This document shows positions 1 through 10,700 of a stretch of 64,000 bases of DNA, piece after piece. A program made the translations under genes and the position numbers. Every line of letters begins with the position of its first letter. The first letter of the stretch is position 1. The DNA comes from Sporocytophaga myxococcoides (GTDB lineage Bacteria > Bacteroidota > Bacteroidia > Cytophagales > Cytophagaceae): the NCBI RefSeq assembly GCF_000775915.1, contig NZ_BBLT01000001.1:496001-560000 (forward strand), read 5' to 3'. The notes below the pieces were generated by a model. The model did not search any database. It saw only the letters and a program-made list of their open reading frames with translations, and had not been told where the DNA came from.

Positions 1-872
1 TGTCCGCCAAAAGAATAGCTTATATTAAAAGCAATAGTGGAGTTTTCTAAGCTGAGCACATTTAAGTTGTAAATTCCACCAGGAGAACCTCCTTTTGAAG
101 AAGTTGAATTGCCGCTGATCGTGGAGTTGTAAATATTCAAATATCCGGAATTTTTAATTCCTCCTGCACCTGAGCTATATTGTCCGCTGGAAAGGTTGTT
201 ATTTATAGAGCTATTGTATATGCTCATTGTTCCCAGGTTAGATATACCGCCAGTGCCTGCATCTAGAAATATACCAAATCCGCTGTTGTTGCTGATTTCG
301 CAGTCTGTAATCACTGCGGTACCTTCATTGAATAGCGCACCGGCGTCACCTTTGTATTGGCCAGTATATACAAAGTTGCCCGATATAATAACTTTATTGA
401 GTGTAAGTGAACCGGTGTTGTAAATAGCACCGGCTGAATTTCCTTTCATCGTAACAAGCTCCATCGTAAGATTTCCCTCTGAATAGATGGCTCCGGAATG
501 CAGATCATCACCTTCATAAGGAACATTTCCATCTGTTATTGTAATACCCGAAATAGAAACGTTTACAGCAGGTGCTATATTAAAAATCGCCCATCCATTG
601 CTGCCACTAACAGATAGTTTATCTTGTCCGGGGCCTAGTATCACAAGATTTTGAGAAATCGTCAGTGAGCCTCCTGATAGAATAATTTTGGAGTTGTTAA
701 TAATTGGTGAAAAAATAATGGTATCACCTGGTGCTGAATTATTGACGATGTGGCGCAAAGAACCTGCACCATCGTCGTTGATATTAATAACAGTTAGTTT
801 TGTTGCATGAGATTCTACAATCCTAAGAAAGCATAGCAATGCTAATGTAAAAATTAGTCTTCTTTTTTTCAT
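1..872 (-). CDS. Secreted beta-helix repeat protein (partial, C-terminus outside window)
   Basis: An open frame starts at ATG 872 and runs leftwards without a stop to the window edge, giving about 290 residues of an incomplete protein. The N-terminus MKKRRLIFTLALLCFLRIVE is a signal peptide, with likely cleavage after SHA. The mature part is full of short imperfect repeats in which ITDGN, LTMELVTMKGNSAGAIYNTG and IYNSTISGN-like units recur; Asn, Gly and Ser ladders of this kind are typical of right-handed parallel beta-helix (pectin-lyase-fold) surface proteins and polymorphic outer membrane-like adhesins of Bacteroidota. Such proteins are usually exported through type IX secretion, but the C-terminus that would carry a sorting domain is outside the window. 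Enzyme or adhesin function cannot be decided from this fragment. Confidence 0.8.
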   Translation of the reverse strand, partial: MKKRRLIFTLALLCFLRIVESHATKLTVININDDGAGSLRHIVNNSAPGDTIIFSPIINNSKIILSGGSLTISQNLVILGPGQDKLSVSGSNGWAIFNIAPAVNVSISGITITDGNVPYEGDDLHSGAIYSEGNLTMELVTMKGNSAGAIYNTGSLTLNKVIISGNFVYTGQYKGDAGALFNEGTAVITDCEISNNSGFGIFLDAGTGGISNLGTMSIYNSSINNNLSSGQYSSGAGGIKNSGYLNIYNSTISGNSTSSKGGSPGGIYNLNVLSLENSTIAFNISYSFGG

Positions 873-1121
873 GATTGAAATTGGTTGTTTTGGGTTAAAA
901 AAAACAGTGCAATATACTGATAAATAATTGGTATACAACTTTTTAGCTGTAAAGTTGTTCGGTCTATTATGAGCAGGTTTGTATTATATAAAAAAGTAAT
1001 GAGTTGGGATTAATATAACTCATTAGTAAAAAATAATAGGCAGAAAATTATTAAAAGTATATATGCAGTGGTATTATATCAGACCACTGCCTTTCCACGG
1101 ATACTTTATCTTCAATGAATG

Positions 1122-1511
1122 TTACTTGAGAATAGTACAACTTCCTCCAATAATTTGCCACATGTCATGATTAAATTTCCATACTCGAAGGTATCTGTAT
1201 TTTCCGTCTATGGTTACATCCATAAATTTACCCTTTAGTTCAATGGTGACTGCAACTACTGCGGTAGAATCGATAATATTAATTTTTCGATCGCTGGCGG
1301 AGATTTCAGTCACTTTCATTTTTCCTGTTCTGTATGCATCCAAATCCATAGACTTAGTACCGGTTTGTCCATCAGGCAGGTTGAAAAGTAAATTATCATG
1401 AATCAGTTCGTTTAAAGCGGATACATCACTTTTCATAACAGCTGATAAAAGTCTGTTTTCCTGTTCCTCAATTTCCTTGATTATTTTGGATTGATCAATG
1501 GTAGATTCCAT
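1122..1511 (-). CDS. NTF2-like / SnoaL-like (DUF4440-type) protein
   Basis: A 129-residue protein with the layout of an NTF2-like cone fold: an N-terminal helix (EIEEQENRLLSAVMKSDVSA), then LNELIHDNLLFNLPDG, and a C-terminal sheet ending WKFNHDMWQIIGGSC. Proteins of this DUF4440/SnoaL group are small ligand-binding or isomerase-like proteins, and substrate cannot be predicted. The frame stays open 24 codons further upstream, but I chose ATG 1511: it has AAAAGGCGAT in front of it, fits the family's N-terminus, and avoids overlap with the divergent gene at 1577. No signal peptide, so presumably cytoplasmic. Confidence 0.75.
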   Translation of the reverse strand: MESTIDQSKIIKEIEEQENRLLSAVMKSDVSALNELIHDNLLFNLPDGQTGTKSMDLDAYRTGKMKVTEISASDRKINIIDSTAVVAVTIELKGKFMDVTIDGKYRYLRVWKFNHDMWQIIGGSCTILK

Positions 1512-1576
1512 ATCGCCTTTTTTAGATTTATCAAGTTTTATATGTAAGTTGTGAAAATTATGATAAAAAAATATAA

Positions 1577-2557
1577 ATGACAAAAGTATTATTGATCGGA
1601 GGAACAGGAAAACTAGGAAGGGCGATCATTATAGAATTAGTTAAGAATAAATGGGATATTGCTCTTTTAATAAGACATCCAAATCAAAGGGCAATTGAAA
1701 GTGAACATGGACTTACATTTTTTGAAGGAGATATTCTAAAACCTAATTCAATAGAGGTGGCGGTCTCCTGGTCTGATATTGTAATTAATGTAAGTGGATA
1801 TGTTAGTTATAAAAAAGATCTAAATAAGCTCAGAGCAATTAATGTAGAAGGCACTGAAAATATCGTGAAAGCCTGTGAAAAGTTTAATAAGAAACTCCTT
1901 CATACCAGTTCTGTGGTTATATATGGAAGCACAATAAATCCTGATGTTTTGAATGAAGAATCTGTTCCGGTAGTGTCCTATAAATCTGCTTATGCATATT
2001 CCAAGATAGAGGGAGAAAAGATAGTTTTAGATGCCCGAATTCCAAGAATTATACTTCGCCCTTGCAGTCTTATTTCTAATGAAAAGTCTACAGTTAAAAA
2101 CCTTTATAAATTTTATAGAAAGGGCTTTGTTGCCGGACTAAAAGGTGGAGCTGGTTTTGCTTTGATGGAAGATGTTGCTAAAGCTTATATTTTTGCTATT
2201 GAAAGACTTATTCTACAAACATCTCTGAAACCGCAGATTTATAATCTTGGAGGAAACAATCTTAAAATTAGTGAAGTTTTTGAGTGCTTTAAAAAGCTGG
2301 ATAAGAGAAGTACAATTTACCTGCCTGCTGGTATTATGTTATTTTTAAGTTTGTTTAATGATAAAATTCTTTACCCGCTTTTTGGCAAATCTCTGATAAC
2401 ACATGAGAATTTTCTTACAGGGAATCATTTTATATATGTTGATTCATCAAAAGCCAGGAAGGAACTCAATTATGAAATAACTTCCATTGAAACCTCTATC
2501 AGGAGAATAATTCAATGCTCTGAAGAAGAAGAGCATTATTTTAACAAAGAAGAGTAG
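1577..2557 (+). CDS. NAD(P)-dependent epimerase/dehydratase (extended SDR family)
   Basis: A 326-residue extended short-chain dehydrogenase/reductase. The N-terminal Rossmann motif LIGGTGKLGRAI (GxxGxxG) binds NAD(P); the active site Tyr-Lys pair is in YAYSKIEGEK, and a catalytic Ser lies in LLHTSSVVIYGS. The pattern resembles dihydroflavonol-4-reductase/3-beta-hydroxysteroid dehydrogenase-like SDRs, which act on sugar nucleotides, sterol-like or other hydroxy-keto substrates; the actual substrate is unknown. It is transcribed alone, divergently from the NTF2-like gene, and ends in a strong terminator. Length is normal for the family. Confidence 0.85.
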   Translation: MTKVLLIGGTGKLGRAIIIELVKNKWDIALLIRHPNQRAIESEHGLTFFEGDILKPNSIEVAVSWSDIVINVSGYVSYKKDLNKLRAINVEGTENIVKACEKFNKKLLHTSSVVIYGSTINPDVLNEESVPVVSYKSAYAYSKIEGEKIVLDARIPRIILRPCSLISNEKSTVKNLYKFYRKGFVAGLKGGAGFALMEDVAKAYIFAIERLILQTSLKPQIYNLGGNNLKISEVFECFKKLDKRSTIYLPAGIMLFLSLFNDKILYPLFGKSLITHENFLTGNHFIYVDSSKARKELNYEITSIETSIRRIIQCSEEEEHYFNKEE

Positions 2558-2596
2558 AACAGACAGAGTAATAATAAACTCTGTCTGTTCTTTTTA
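2556..2596. terminator. Bidirectional intrinsic terminator
   Basis: A perfect 14-bp stem (2556-2569 with 2578-2591) and an 8-nt loop, followed by a T run on the + strand. It lies between the converging SDR gene (+) and VOC gene (-), and its left arm begins inside the SDR stop codon. Confidence 0.85.
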
Positions 2597-2597
2597 C

Positions 2598-3062
2598 TTA
2601 AGCTTTTACCAATCCCTCATACGCATCTTTTAAATCCTGGATTATGATTTTGTCCATTTTTAACATGGCCTGCATAACTCTTTGAGATTTGGCTGGGTCC
2701 TTATCTCCCATAAGTTCTCCAAGAATTGGAGGAATAATTTGCCATGATAATCCGAATTTATCTTTTAACCACCCACATCTTCCCTTGGAACCTCCTTCAG
2801 ATAATTTCTCCCACATGCTGTCTATTTCAGATTGTGTTTCGCATTTAACAAACAAGGAAATTGCTTCTGTAAATTTGAACATTGGACCTCCATTGAGTGC
2901 CATAAATTCTTGTCCGTTTAAGAGAAATGTTGCTGAAATAACCTTGCCATCAGGCATGCGGCTCATATTAACTACTTTTGAGTCTTTAAACATAGAAGTA
3001 TAAAAGTTGACAGCTTCTTCTGCTTGTCCGTCAAACCAGAGAAATGGAGTAATCTTTTGCAT
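2598..3062 (-). CDS. VOC family protein (PhnB / 3-demethylubiquinone-9 methyltransferase-like)
   Basis: A 154-residue vicinal-oxygen-chelate protein. The start [20 protein letters not shown] and the later [17 protein letters not shown] and [18 protein letters not shown] blocks are hallmarks of the PhnB-like branch, whose members are often labelled 3-demethylubiquinone-9 3-methyltransferase without proof. Two beta-alpha-beta-beta-beta units form a dimer with a metal or ligand pocket; the reaction is not predictable. ATG 3062 is preferred over an in-frame TTG at 3080 because the family begins at QKI. Convergent with the SDR gene and sharing its terminator. Confidence 0.82.
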   Translation of the reverse strand: MQKITPFLWFDGQAEEAVNFYTSMFKDSKVVNMSRMPDGKVISATFLLNGQEFMALNGGPMFKFTEAISLFVKCETQSEIDSMWEKLSEGGSKGRCGWLKDKFGLSWQIIPPILGELMGDKDPAKSQRVMQAMLKMDKIIIQDLKDAYEGLVKA

Positions 3063-3208
3063 ATGATTGATTTTAGTCAATGAATAATTTAACGTAATTA
3101 TTGCAAAGATAAATTAAGGAAAAGATTTGTTTGGATGTCATATTTGACAAAGAATATGGGGAAGTGCGACAGTTTAATTTTATTAACATGAATTATTATA
3201 AATTAAAG

Positions 3209-3235
3209 AAGCTGCAGATTGCATATCTGCAGCTT
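3209..3235 (-). terminator. Possible terminator hairpin
   Basis: An 11-bp perfect inverted repeat (3209-3219 with 3225-3235) with a 5-nt loop lies about 70 bp beyond the stop of the minus-strand methyltransferase. On the minus strand it is followed by TTCTTTAATTT, a weak U tract, so termination is likely but not certain. Confidence 0.5.
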
Positions 3236-3303
3236 TCGATTACCTGGGGAACCCTTTAGCGGATTGGATGATGTATGTATTTAGTGATGGCTTATCCAGA
3301 ACA

Positions 3304-4209
3304 TTATTTTTTTTCAAATACGATTCTGTAATGATCCATCAGCTCTCTTTCAAAGCATACCATATTCGGACTTATTTTGAACACAGCTACTTTGTGTCTG
3401 AATTCTTTATCAGTAAGGTAACTTGGAATAAGGCTAAGGTAGTTAATGTATTTTTCCAGGTTAAATTGTCTGAATTTTTTTCTCCATTGTTTGATGGTTT
3501 CTATATAGTCTAATCTTCCGCTACTCATATCTACCAGACTAAAATAAGGATCTGCATTTTTTAAAATCATTTGAGATCCATATGGCAGCCAGGATCCAGG
3601 AAATTGTTTTTCCATTAAAGCCAGAATATAAGCATCTGAATTTTTATCTGCGTTGATATCAAATTTTTCATAAGGTATCATATTTTTACCGAACACCATT
3701 GTTTGAAGATAAAACCTTCCGCCTTTAGGTAGTAAGTCTGCGACAGATTTAAAGAAGCTCTGGTAGACTTCTTCTTGTTTGCCTGCTTTATATTCTTCTA
3801 CAGAACAGAAATGCTCAAATGCACCCAAAGAAACCACTGCATCAAAAGTGTTGAAGTCTGTTGGTTTTACTTTTCTACAATCCTTAATGTGTACCTCAAA
3901 TCCTTTGCTTTTGCAAGCTTGTGCCTGTCCGTCAGATAAGGTAAGTCCGATACATTTTGCACCTCTGTTATATGTTGCGTAGTTGATAAATGGTCCCCAA
4001 CCACAGCCTAGGTCTAATACCCTTGATCCTTTTTTGATTCTTAACTGATCTGCTATATATTCATGTTTGGCTTTTTGTGCCTCTTCGAGAGTAAGAGAGA
4101 AGTCTCCATTGTACCTTGCTCCGCTGAAATCTCCGGTTTCCCCAATGCTGAGACGAAAAATTTTATCAAGTGTAGTATAAGTAAAATCCAGATCCTGTTT
4201 GGTTGCCAT
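3304..4209 (-). CDS. SAM-dependent methyltransferase of the cyclopropane-fatty-acyl-phospholipid synthase family
   Basis: A 301-residue class I methyltransferase. Motif I is VLDLGCGWGPFINYA at about residues 65-79, preceded by the family signature FSLTLEEAQKAKHEYIADQL that in cyclopropane fatty acid and mycolic acid cyclopropane synthases leads into the SAM site. The segment AVVSLGAFEHFC matches the family's EhvG/acidic loop region, with Glu then His-Phe. It probably methylates or cyclopropanates lipid acyl chains at the cytoplasmic membrane, but the protein is shorter than E. coli Cfa and lacks its N-terminal extra domain, so another small-molecule substrate is possible. The next gene upstream encodes a fatty acid hydroxylase on the same strand, which suggests a lipid-modification theme. 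Confidence 0.75.
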   Translation of the reverse strand: MATKQDLDFTYTTLDKIFRLSIGETGDFSGARYNGDFSLTLEEAQKAKHEYIADQLRIKKGSRVLDLGCGWGPFINYATYNRGAKCIGLTLSDGQAQACKSKGFEVHIKDCRKVKPTDFNTFDAVVSLGAFEHFCSVEEYKAGKQEEVYQSFFKSVADLLPKGGRFYLQTMVFGKNMIPYEKFDINADKNSDAYILALMEKQFPGSWLPYGSQMILKNADPYFSLVDMSSGRLDYIETIKQWRKKFRQFNLEKYINYLSLIPSYLTDKEFRHKVAVFKISPNMVCFERELMDHYRIVFEKK

Positions 4210-4346
4210 ATATTAATATTGTTTCGGTTAAAATTGTTGTTTGACTTTTAATCAGATCGTGAGCACGGCCTGATTCTTAGGATAAGAAAAATTACCTTTT
4301 CCTGTTTAAAATAATTTTTTGAAGAAAATGTTTAATTATTTAGTAT

Positions 4347-4967
4347 TTATTTTTCCTCAGGCATTGTTTTGAATACATAATCCCAGAAAGGTGACGATAC
4401 ACCAAATGCTTTTCCTGAATCTTTATAATGATGAATAGCATGGTGTTTCCAAAGTATTCTTAGTTTATTTCTAGGTGGAGGATAGGCATGTATGGAATAA
4501 TGAATATAGAGATAAGTTGTATAGCCCATCACAAACCCTGGTAAGAAAGCAAATGCAAGGTCATTAATTAACATATAAGTGATTAATAAGAGCAGTAAGG
4601 CAACAAATAGTGAAAGGATAGGAGGCATTGCCAGCCTGCTTTTATCCTTTGGGTGATCATGATGAACACCGTGAATAAGATACTGTAATCTTTTAATTTT
4701 TTTGTTGTAAGTTGAATTGATATGATATAAAAATCTGTGCATTAGATATTCTGCCAGTGTGAATGCAATCATTCCTGTAAAAAATAATAAAAGGATGGGA
4801 AATGTCCTCAGATTTGTGTAGGCAAATGAGAAGCAAAGGAGAAAAGACGAAAATATAATAAATATACCTATCGGTACAGCAATATGTGTATGTGTTAGTT
4901 TCTCAAGATTACGATTCTCAAAAAGTTTGGGGGATCCAGCATTTTGTGAAGTTTTGGTTCTGATCAT
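4347..4967 (-). CDS. Fatty acid hydroxylase / sterol desaturase superfamily membrane protein
   Basis: A 206-residue integral membrane protein with about four hydrophobic segments and the eight-histidine di-iron pattern of fatty acid 2-hydroxylases: HRFLYH, HGVHHDHPKD, HYSIHAY and WKHHAIHHYKD, ending with GVSSPFWDYVF. Family members hydroxylate or desaturate acyl chains, using oxygen, at the cytosolic membrane face; in Bacteroidota 2- or 3-hydroxylated sphingolipid and sulfonolipid chains are known products, so a role in such lipids is a reasonable guess. ATG 4967 is chosen; a TTG nine bases upstream is also in frame. 137 bp separate it from the lipid methyltransferase gene on the same strand. 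Confidence 0.82.
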   Translation of the reverse strand: MIRTKTSQNAGSPKLFENRNLEKLTHTHIAVPIGIFIIFSSFLLCFSFAYTNLRTFPILLLFFTGMIAFTLAEYLMHRFLYHINSTYNKKIKRLQYLIHGVHHDHPKDKSRLAMPPILSLFVALLLLLITYMLINDLAFAFLPGFVMGYTTYLYIHYSIHAYPPPRNKLRILWKHHAIHHYKDSGKAFGVSSPFWDYVFKTMPEEK

Positions 4968-5118
4968 AGCGTTCAACTGGGTTTTCGGTTTGATTTATAA
5001 GGAAGACATTTAATCCTGTGAGAACCCCTATGAGGTATGAATATTTTTTTTAAAAAATAAAATATTGCAGTTGAATCTATCCGATAAACTTCACGGTGTG
5101 ATATCCATTCAAACTAAA

Positions 5119-6099
5119 TCAGATGTTCTGTTTCAGCTTATTTTTATACAATTCTCTGAAATTTTTAAGCTTTGGATCAATAACATTCTGACAATAGCCT
5201 CCTTCAGGGTTTTTGTTATAATAATTCTGATGGTATTCTTCTGCTTTATAAAATTGCTTATAAGCTGCAATTTCAGTGACAATTTTTTCATCAAGTAAAT
5301 TTTGAATTTCTTCAATCACTTTAATTGCTGTAGAGTTTTCTTCTTCGTTTTTATAAAATATGATGCTTCTGTATTGTGTACCCCGGTCAGCTCCTTGTTT
5401 GTTAAAGATTGTGGGATTGTGCGTTGATAAGTGGATGCTTAATAAGTCTTCATAGCTGATTTCTGAAGGAATATAAGTAACTTCAATTACTTCAGCATGT
5501 CCAGTTTTTCCGCTTGATACTTCTCTGTAGGTAGGATTAACAGTAGTTCCGCCGCTGTATCCGCTTTCAACTTTTACTACACCTTTAAGCTGATGGAATA
5601 AAGCCTCCGTGCACCAGAAACACCCACCACCAAATACAGCTTTTCGTTCCTCTGATTTGATTTTCTCCAATGATACAGCATTGATACAGTAACGCAATCC
5701 GGAAGGAGGTGGGCCATCCTGGAATACATGTCCGAGGTGAGCATCGCAGGTATTGCATGTTACCTCTACTCTGTACATCCCAAAAGAAACATCTTTGTGG
5801 TATGCAATTGCATTTACCTTTATGGGTTGAGTAAATGAAGGCCATCCTGTACTACTCTGAAACTTTTCTTCACTATCAAACAACACGGTATGACAACATA
5901 CACATGCATATTTCCCAGGTTCAAACAGATTGCACATTTCAGAACTATGAGCCCGTTCTGTCCCTTTTTTTCTGGTAATATAAAATTGTTCTTCGGTAAG
6001 TATCTGCTTCCATTCTTGTTCCGACTTATTTACCCGTTGGTCTGGTTCCGGATTACCTTGATTAATAAATTTTAGTACGTCGAGCCACTTTAGTATCAT
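5119..6099 (-). CDS. msrBA: Bifunctional peptide methionine sulfoxide reductase MsrB-MsrA
   Basis: A 326-residue fusion that repairs both stereoisomers of oxidised methionine in proteins. Residues 25-147 are MsrB: zinc ligands CVCC (66/69) and CNTC (115/118), SSTGWPSF, and the catalytic Cys138 in GLRYCINAVSL. Residues 153-315 are MsrA, with the catalytic Cys160 in the classic GGGCFWCTEALF and HQNYYNKNP near the C-terminus. The order is B then A, the reverse of many MsrAB fusions. There is no signal peptide or lipobox, so the protein is expected in the cytoplasm. It stands alone and is probably monocistronic. Confidence 0.95.
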   Translation of the reverse strand: MILKWLDVLKFINQGNPEPDQRVNKSEQEWKQILTEEQFYITRKKGTERAHSSEMCNLFEPGKYACVCCHTVLFDSEEKFQSSTGWPSFTQPIKVNAIAYHKDVSFGMYRVEVTCNTCDAHLGHVFQDGPPPSGLRYCINAVSLEKIKSEERKAVFGGGCFWCTEALFHQLKGVVKVESGYSGGTTVNPTYREVSSGKTGHAEVIEVTYIPSEISYEDLLSIHLSTHNPTIFNKQGADRGTQYRSIIFYKNEEENSTAIKVIEEIQNLLDEKIVTEIAAYKQFYKAEEYHQNYYNKNPEGGYCQNVIDPKLKNFRELYKNKLKQNI

Positions 6100-6215
6100 T
6101 TGAAGTTGGATGTTTTAGTTCACTTTTTTCTGAATGAACAAATTTAGATAGGAAAATTTAGTTAAAATATATAAAAAACAATCAATAACTAGAGTTTTTT
6201 CAAAATGACAGTCTT

Positions 6216-6248
6216 AAAAAAAAAAGAGACGCCTTATACGGCGTCTCT
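6216..6248 (-). terminator. Intrinsic terminator of the RND efflux operon
   Basis: A GC-rich 9-bp stem (6225-6233 with 6240-6248) with a 6-nt loop. Read on the minus strand it is followed by about ten T residues, a textbook terminator placed 32 bp after the stop of the outer-membrane efflux gene. Confidence 0.9.
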
Positions 6249-6279
6249 CCAATTAATATGAATAAATTTCTGTAAGGTA

Positions 6280-7701
6280 TTATCGCCATCCACCTCCAAG
6301 AGCCTTGTAGATATTAGTCTTTGTAATATTTTGCCTTTTTCTTGCTTCCACGAGCAGGAGTTGAGCATCCAATGACTTCTGCTGGGAAATGATTACTTCC
6401 AGATAGTTAGCGCGTCCAGATTTAAACAATTCAGTGGAAATATCTACAGATTCACTCAGTGCCTGGGATTCCCTGGTTCTCAGGTCGTGAATCTCTTGAA
6501 GCCTTTTTAGTTTTGCCAGTTCATTATATACTTCAATATGTCCATTAATGACACTTTGCTGGTAATTGTATAATGCTTCTGTTTGTGCTGCGTTAGCATT
6601 CTGAAATTCTGCTTTGATCTGGCTTCTGTTTAACAGTGGAGCTGTAAGGCCTCCGAAAATCGTATAAGCTATAGATTCAGGACTTCTAAACAGAACCCCG
6701 GTTTTATATGCCTGATATCCATAGGCACCTGTAAGGTTCAGTGAAGGGTAAAAGGCAGCCTGTGCTGCTTTAACATCTGCTTTAGCTGCTTTTAATTGAA
6801 ACTCTGATTGTCTTATGTCAGGGCGGTTTCCAAGCAAATCAGCAGGTGCGCCAACATTGACGATAAAATTAAGGGAATCTTTATATTGATCTTTATCTCG
6901 TCTAACGGACTGAGGAAATCTTCCAAGCAAAAAGTTTATTCTGTTTTCGGTTTCAAGTATTTCCTGAAGCGTTTCTTTCTCCAGGTTCTTTGAATTTAAA
7001 ACTTGCCCTTCAAGTTGTTTTACTGCAAGTTCGTTGGTAATACCGGCCTCCTTTTGTGTTTGCACGATCAATAGTGCATTTTCCTGAAGCTTTATATTTT
7101 CTCTCAGAATTTCAAGTTTATTGTCGAGCGCTTGTAATTGATAGTAATGATTGGCTACATCAGCAATAATATTTGTCACAATAAGATTTTTGGCTTCAAT
7201 GGAACCAAAAAATCTGGCAACAGCAGATTTTTTTCTGTTACGGAGCTTTCCCCAGATATCAATCTCCCAGCTGGTTTGAAGGCCGGTATAATAATCTCGT
7301 AAATTTATTGGTACAATTTCATCCGGGTTTATATATGTTGAAATATTACCGGCCCCATCCATAGTATAAAGTCCGTATCTTCTTTGTGCCACAGAACCGA
7401 ACCCACTGACAGTCGGGAGCAAGGCTCCTATAGAGGCCCTGACACCTGCTCTGGAGGCCTCAATCCGCTGAAAAGATTTAAGTACGTCAAAGTTTTGGTT
7501 TAATGCGGTATCAATCAGATCTGTGAGAATAGGGTTATTAAAGTATTCTCTCCAATTGATCTTTGCAGCGTTCAGGGAGTCTTTCTCTCCGAGATAGGAG
7601 GAAGGTATTCTCTTACTAAATCCGGAACCTGGATCGGTGCTTTTGCACCCTGAAATAAGGATACACAAAGTTATATTTATAACTACTAATAAATTCTTCA
7701 T
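6280..7701 (-). CDS. RND efflux outer membrane lipoprotein (TolC/OprM, NodT family)
   Basis: A 473-residue outer membrane channel protein. The N-terminus has a lipoprotein signal with lipobox LISGC (Cys at about 19). Two outer-membrane efflux repeats follow, the first near residues 60-260 and the second near 285-465; LLGNRPDIRQSEFQLKAAKA is the conserved NodT/OprM segment between them. It should form the trimeric exit duct for the pump encoded just upstream. It is the last gene of a three-gene operon, starting 4 bp after the permease stop, and is followed by a strong terminator. The exported compounds cannot be predicted. Confidence 0.93.
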   Translation of the reverse strand: MKNLLVVINITLCILISGCKSTDPGSGFSKRIPSSYLGEKDSLNAAKINWREYFNNPILTDLIDTALNQNFDVLKSFQRIEASRAGVRASIGALLPTVSGFGSVAQRRYGLYTMDGAGNISTYINPDEIVPINLRDYYTGLQTSWEIDIWGKLRNRKKSAVARFFGSIEAKNLIVTNIIADVANHYYQLQALDNKLEILRENIKLQENALLIVQTQKEAGITNELAVKQLEGQVLNSKNLEKETLQEILETENRINFLLGRFPQSVRRDKDQYKDSLNFIVNVGAPADLLGNRPDIRQSEFQLKAAKADVKAAQAAFYPSLNLTGAYGYQAYKTGVLFRSPESIAYTIFGGLTAPLLNRSQIKAEFQNANAAQTEALYNYQQSVINGHIEVYNELAKLKRLQEIHDLRTRESQALSESVDISTELFKSGRANYLEVIISQQKSLDAQLLLVEARKRQNITKTNIYKALGGGWR

Positions 7702-7704
7702 TGG

Positions 7705-10700
7705 TTAAATCGACTCTGTTAATGAAAATTGTTCTTTCATGGCTTTCTTCTCTCTGCTTTCTACAATCTTTGCAAAGAATACATATAAGCCCGGTATGAT
7801 GATCAAACCAAACACAGTTCCGAAAAACATTCCTCCGGCAGCTGCTGATCCTATGGTTCTGTTGCCAACTTCCCCTGCGCCGCTGGCAAACATAAGCGGA
7901 ATAAGTCCGGCAACGAATGCGAATGAAGTCATTAATATTGGCCTTAATCTGATCTGTGAACCTTCTATAGCAGCTTGTAGAGGTGTTTTACCTTCTTTCT
8001 GCTTTTGCATTGCAAATTCAACTATAAGGATTGCATTTTTACCCAATAAGCCTATGAGCATCACCATAGAGATCTGAGCATAAATATTATTTTCAAGGCC
8101 AAGTATTGACAGCATGAAAAATGCTCCGAATACACCTACAGGAAGTGATAAGATTACAGATAAAGGAAGTATGAAGCTTTCATATTGTGCTGAAAGCAGG
8201 AGGTAAACGAAGAGTAGGCAGATAATAAATATATATATGGTCTGATTACCGGACATTACTTCGTCTTTAGTGATACCGGCCCAGTCTATTCCATACCCTG
8301 AAGGTAGTTTGGTTGCAGCAACTTCCTGTATAGCTTTAATGGCATCTCCGCTGCTGTAACCCTCTGCAGCTTCGCCATTGAGCTCAGCAGAGAGAAACAT
8401 ATTATACCTGGTAAGCTGTTCCGCTCCGAAAATTTTCTCAAGCCTTATAAATGCAGAAAGAGGAACCATTTCATCTTTATCATTTTTTACCGTCAGTTTC
8501 AATATATCATCAGGGTCGGCTCTGTATTCGGGTAAAGCCTGCACCATCACTTTATACATTTGTCCGAATTTGATAAAGTTAGTTGCATATTCACTACCCA
8601 ATAATGTTTGCAATGAATTCATGGCTTTTCCTACCGTTACGCCTTTCTGAGCAGCCTTGTCATAGTCTACATGCAGCAGATACTGAGGGTAGCTGGCATC
8701 GAAGATGGTGAATGCAGTTGCTATTTCAGGTCTTGCTTTCAAATCTTCTATAAACTGATTTACCACACTTTCCATCTTTTTGATATCTCCTGTACCGGCC
8801 TTATCTAAAAGTCTGAGCTCATATCCGCTGGCATTACCATATCCGGGAACAGCAGGAGGAGGGAAGAACTCAATCTTAGCATCCTTTATATGAGAAGTTT
8901 TTTCTATTACAAGATCCATAATTTCATCAACAGACTCATCTCTTTTATCCCATGGTTTGAGGTTGATAAGGCAGGTGCCGAATGTAGCTCCCGTACCATC
9001 TGTAAGGATGTTCGTTCCTGCAAGTGTTGATACAGACTCAATAGCAGGAATATCTTTAGAAGATCTTTCTATTTCATCTACTATAGCTTTGGTCCTTTCC
9101 AGTGTAGAACCTGATGGTGTGGTAATACTGGCATAGAACATTCCCTGATCTTCTTCGGGAATGAATCCTGAAGGAAGCGTAGTACCTAATATTCCTGTTC
9201 CCGCTGAGAATGCCAGTAAGACAGCAAAGGTTACAACTTTTCTGTTTGCTATCATGCTTAGCAGTTTTTGATATCTTCCGGAGATCTTTTCGTACCAGAA
9301 GTTAAATATTCCGAAGAATCTGCCTAAGAAGTTTTTTTTGGGCTCGTCATGATGAACAGGCTTTAGAAATAACACACAAAGAGCAGGGGTAAGGGTAAGT
9401 GCACCAACACCAGAAAGAATAATGGCTATAGCCATAGTTATTGAAAACTGCTGATAAAAGATACCGACAGGCCCTGTCATAAATGAAGTTGGAATAAATA
9501 CTGCTGACATAACAAGGGTAATGGCAAGTACTGCTCCGCTGATTTCTTTCATAGCCCTTTCCGTAGCTTTCTGAATAGTATATTTTCCTGTTTCCAGTTT
9601 TGCATGGACAGCTTCTACGACAACTATGGCATCATCAATTACAACACCAATTGCAAGTACTAAAGCAAATAAGGTTATCAGGTTCAGGGAAAAACCGAAT
9701 AACTTCATGAAAAAGAAAGTACCTATCAAGGAGACAGGAACGGTGATAGCAGGAATGATAGTAGATCTGAAATCCTGAAGAAATATGAAAACTACCAGCG
9801 ATACAAGTATAAATGCTTCAATAAGGGTTTTAATCACCTCATGTACGGAGGCATCAAGAAATCTTGAAACATCATAGCTGATCTCATAATCCATTCCTTT
9901 TAAAAAAGAAGCTTTCTTGATTTCTTCCATAGTGAGTTTTACATTTTTAATAACCTCACTGGCGTTAGAACCGGGTAGCTGCTTTAACATCAAAGATGCA
10001 GATGGTTTTCCGTTGAGCTTTGATTCTACGTCAAAGTACATAGTTCCGAACTCAATATCTGCTACATCCTTTATTCTAAGAATTTGTCCGTCTGAATTGG
10101 CTCTGATAGGTATATTGGCATACTGCTCCTCTGTGTTAAATCTCCCGGTATATTTTACAATATACTGCAATGCCTGAGCTGATTTGTCTGAACTTTCACC
10201 TATTTTACCCGGAGCAGCTTCTATGTTTTGTTCCTGCAGGACCCTGCTGATATCGTCTGTGTCAATATTATAAGCAAGCATCTTATCCGGCTTAAGCCAT
10301 ATCCTCATGGAATATTCTTTGGCTCCCAGGATATCTACATAACCCACACCCTGAATACGCTTAAGCTCGGCAAGGATATTTATATCTGTAAAGTTGTAAA
10401 TGAATTTTTCCTGAAGATTCGGATCAGAGCTGAAAACATTTAGGTATAAAAGCATACTGTTTTCAACTTTAGCGATCTTTACACCGTTTTTGATAACCTC
10501 AGAAGGTAATTCCCCCATTACAGCAGAAACTCTGTTCTGCACATTTACAGCAGCAATATCAGGATCAGTACCGATATCGAAAATGATCTGAACGACACCG
10601 ACACCATCGTTTCCAGCATCGGAGGACATGTATTTCATTCCCGGCACCCCATTGATAGCTCTTTCCAAAGGCACTATAGCGGCTTTGATCACTGTTTCTG

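Noticed and set aside
196-423. 75-codon + strand frame
   Set aside because: It is antisense to the beta-helix protein gene, which has a signal peptide and repeats; no family pattern on this strand.
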